A DNA stretch of 64,000 bases from Isosphaeraceae bacterium EP7. Its GTDB lineage: Bacteria; Planctomycetota; Planctomycetia; Isosphaerales; Isosphaeraceae. The notes beneath the pieces are model-generated. The model was not told the origin of the DNA, made no database searches, and saw nothing but the letters and a program-made list of their open reading frames with translations. Every line of letters begins with the position of its first letter. Position 1 is the stretch's first letter. A program made the translations under genes and the position numbers. Shown one piece after another: positions 62,225-64,000 of this stretch. The stretch is taken from contig CP151667.1 of assembly GCA_038400315.1 (NCBI GenBank), positions 4,227,174-4,291,173 on the forward strand, in the 5' to 3' direction.

Positions 62225-63913
62225 ATGGGACGAAACCCTGGCGGCTCAGCCCGCCTCTACTTCAAGTCGCTCGTCGAGGGCGAACATCAATCCGGACTGA
62301 CCGACGGTCAACTCCTGGAGCGGTTTACGACCGGCAACCCCGACTCATCCTCGCTTGCATTCGCCGGCCTGGTCGAGCGTCATGGCCCGATGGTCCTCAG
62401 GACTTGCCGGGGAATCCTCCGGGATGAGCACGAGGCGATGGACGCCTACCAGGCAACATTCCTCGTTCTCGTGCTCAAAAGCCGGTCGCTCTGGGTCCTC
62501 GAGTCCGCGGGCCCCTGGCTGCATCGGGTCGCATGCAGGGCGGCCAGGAGGCTTCGGACCGGGGCGAGGCGTCGTCGAGAGATGGAACGAACGCTGTTCG
62601 GGAGAATCGCGGCCGGCCGGCCGGCCGGGCCTCCGGACGGCCTGGTCGCGGCGATGCACGAGGTCCTCGACCGACTCCCCGAGCGTCAGCGCGTGCCGAT
62701 GATCCTCTGCGACCTCGAGGGCCTCACCTGCGAGGCGGCGGCACGCCGGGTCGGGTGCCCCATCGGCACCCTCGCCAGTCGACTCTCCCGAGGCCGAGAA
62801 CTACTCCGCGTCGGGCTCATACGCCGCGGATATGCCCCGTCCATCGCCGTCTCCTTCGCCGATCACGCGTGCGAATTCGGCGGTTCGACGGTCCCTCGTT
62901 CCCTCGCCGAGTCGGTCGCCGCCCTCGTTGGCGGTGGTGCCGACGGCCTCGGGACGGTGTCCGGTTCTTCCATCCAGATTGCTCGTTCGGTCGCGAGGAG
63001 CATGATCATGGCCAAGATGATGTCAGCCTGCGCCATCACCGCCGTCGCCCTGGGTCTCTGCGCGACGTCAACCTGGACCCTGCGGCCCGGCCTCGGCTCG
63101 CAGCGGCCGGATGGGACGTCGCCCGATGTCAAAGCCGGAGCGACGGAGAAAAACGCCAGGCCCGAGGCCAAGGTCCGGGTTCTCGCGGCGGGGGAAAATC
63201 TCCACGGTCCCGGGAACGTCGACAATCGTTGGGAAGGCGGGAGGGAATCCGACCTCTTCCGAGTTCCCGCACCGCCCCAGCCCCTCCACCGGGACGAGGC
63301 GGGCCCGATTGGGCCGGAGAGTCGGCAGGCGATCGTCTATCTGGACGGTTCGGTCAAGCTCTGGAAGTATCACGGGCCGAATTCAGTGCTGGCGACCTTG
63401 CGGCATGACGAGCCGATCCGGAGCTTCGGCTTCGTCGCGGACGTGGGCCTGTTGCTCACCACGTCGGACCATACGGTCAAATCCTGGGATGCCTTGACCG
63501 GTGCGCCTCGCAAGGTGCTGGCGGGGCAGACGGCGCCATGGCTGAATCCCGCACTCCCGATCAGCGGGAGGCGATTCGTCACGACGTCGCCGGGTCTGAA
63601 GGGGTTGACGATCTGGGACGGGAGGTCGATGGAACCCGTGGCGACATTTCCATCGATGAGCCTGGAAATCCGCGATCGGCCCATCCCGTCGCGGGACGGT
63701 AAGACGCTCGCCGTCTTCAGGTCCGATCCGGCCTTCTCCGCGGAATTGATCGACTTGAGGTCGAAGAGTTCATTCGCCACGCTCAGGGAACCCTGCGCGG
63801 CACTGGCCGAGTTCGACCACGGCGGCTACTCCTCGAATTATCTCACCGATTCGGGTCGTTTCTGGTCCGTCGCACGCCTCCTGTCTCCGCCTCACGAGGA
63901 TGCGGAGGACTGA
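62225..63913 (+). CDS. ECF sigma factor fused to a membrane helix and a propeller-like C-terminus
   Basis: A 562-residue fusion starting at ATG 62225 with GGAGGAC upstream. Region 2 (residues about 25-110) includes LRTCRGILRDEHEAMDAYQA TFLVL. Region 4 (about 140-200) includes VLDRLPERQRVPMILCDLEG and CPIGTLASRLSRGRELLRVG, a standard sigma-70 region 4.2. After residue 250 comes one membrane helix (MMSACAITAVALGLCATSTW), then a soluble part with WD40-like units (AIVYLDGSVKLWKYHGPNSV, VGLLLTTSDHTVKSWDALTG, LKGLTIWDGRSMEPVATFPS). This layout, in which the sigma factor carries its own C-terminal sensor-like extension, occurs in planctomycete ECF groups and replaces a separate anti-sigma factor. 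The trigger is unknown. Confidence 0.9.
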   Translation: MGRNPGGSARLYFKSLVEGEHQSGLTDGQLLERFTTGNPDSSSLAFAGLVERHGPMVLRTCRGILRDEHEAMDAYQATFLVLVLKSRSLWVLESAGPWLHRVACRAARRLRTGARRRREMERTLFGRIAAGRPAGPPDGLVAAMHEVLDRLPERQRVPMILCDLEGLTCEAAARRVGCPIGTLASRLSRGRELLRVGLIRRGYAPSIAVSFADHACEFGGSTVPRSLAESVAALVGGGADGLGTVSGSSIQIARSVARSMIMAKMMSACAITAVALGLCATSTWTLRPGLGSQRPDGTSPDVKAGATEKNARPEAKVRVLAAGENLHGPGNVDNRWEGGRESDLFRVPAPPQPLHRDEAGPIGPESRQAIVYLDGSVKLWKYHGPNSVLATLRHDEPIRSFGFVADVGLLLTTSDHTVKSWDALTGAPRKVLAGQTAPWLNPALPISGRRFVTTSPGLKGLTIWDGRSMEPVATFPSMSLEIRDRPIPSRDGKTLAVFRSDPAFSAELIDLRSKSSFATLREPCAALAEFDHGGYSSNYLTDSGRFWSVARLLSPPHEDAED

Positions 63914-64000
63914 GGACGCGGCGGGCTGTCAGTCCGAGATTCTTCAGTGTCTGCCCGATTCTCCCTTCGAATCCGGGGGAAATCGGTTGTCGCCCGGGCC

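Noticed and set aside
1-64000. tRNA, rRNA or CRISPR loci
   Set aside because: I found no cloverleaf with a T-loop of the GGTTCRANYC type in a noncoding context, no rRNA core sequence and no regularly spaced direct repeats of CRISPR size.

Overview
The window looks like chromosomal DNA from a planctomycete, most likely an Isosphaeraceae-type lineage (Singulisphaera/Paludisphaera-like). This is an inference from gene content, not from a search. The pointers are very high GC with strong G/C third-position bias, two DUF1559 pseudopilin-like proteins, a DUF1501 protein, a PVC-type heme-binding CxxCH dehydrogenase, a PEP-CTERM protein, an ECF sigma factor carrying a large C-terminal extension, and an LpxC-FabZ fusion. 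I found no rRNA, tRNA, CRISPR array, prophage or intact insertion sequence.

Layout. 1-3.8 kb: a CHAT-type lipoprotein running off the left edge, translationally coupled to an alpha/beta hydrolase. 3.9-6.4 kb: a secreted protein convergent with the GTPase Der. 6.6-12.5 kb: two membrane proteins, a lineage-type protein of unknown function, a double-ACT regulator, a DUF1559 protein and a secreted TPR protein. 11.6-15.8 kb: several related copies of a GGGAAAAGGGGACAT repeat, scattered among a SnoaL-like protein, a PEP-CTERM protein and an HxlR/SDR divergent pair. 15.9-24.8 kb: an NmrA-type protein, a Tat-exported phosphoesterase, an orphan ABC-2 permease, a monoheme protein, a DUF1501 protein and an acyltransferase with an ankyrin insertion. 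24.8-29 kb: VOC, SGNH hydrolase, SDR and an unknown membrane protein.

29-33.5 kb (minus strand) is a tight four-gene catabolic operon: YhdT/DUF997, a sodium:solute symporter, an M81 (MlrC-type) hydrolase and a nitrilase-superfamily amidase. 33.7-39.1 kb holds a DUF1559 protein, two small lipoproteins and a 1,009-residue CxxCH dehydrogenase. 40-44.3 kb (minus strand) is an envelope block: ompH-like, lpxC-fabZ, lpxA and a Gfo/Idh/MocA oxidoreductase that could be GnnA-like. 44.5-57.6 kb is mainly housekeeping: ArsR, dapA, pdxJ, pcrA, acpS, glutaredoxin, topA, a PpiD-like foldase and a class I aminotransferase.

58-61.9 kb carries a 1,259-residue patatin-like protein whose catalytic Ser and Asp motifs are separated by a multi-spanning membrane region, in DNA of visibly lower GC. 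The window ends with an ECF sigma factor fused through a membrane helix to a propeller-like C-terminus. I did not find one convincing, fully novel multi-gene system. The most unusual items are the ankyrin-in-acyltransferase protein, the split patatin, the sigma/propeller fusion, the YhdT-symporter-M81-nitrilase operon and the interspersed repeat family.
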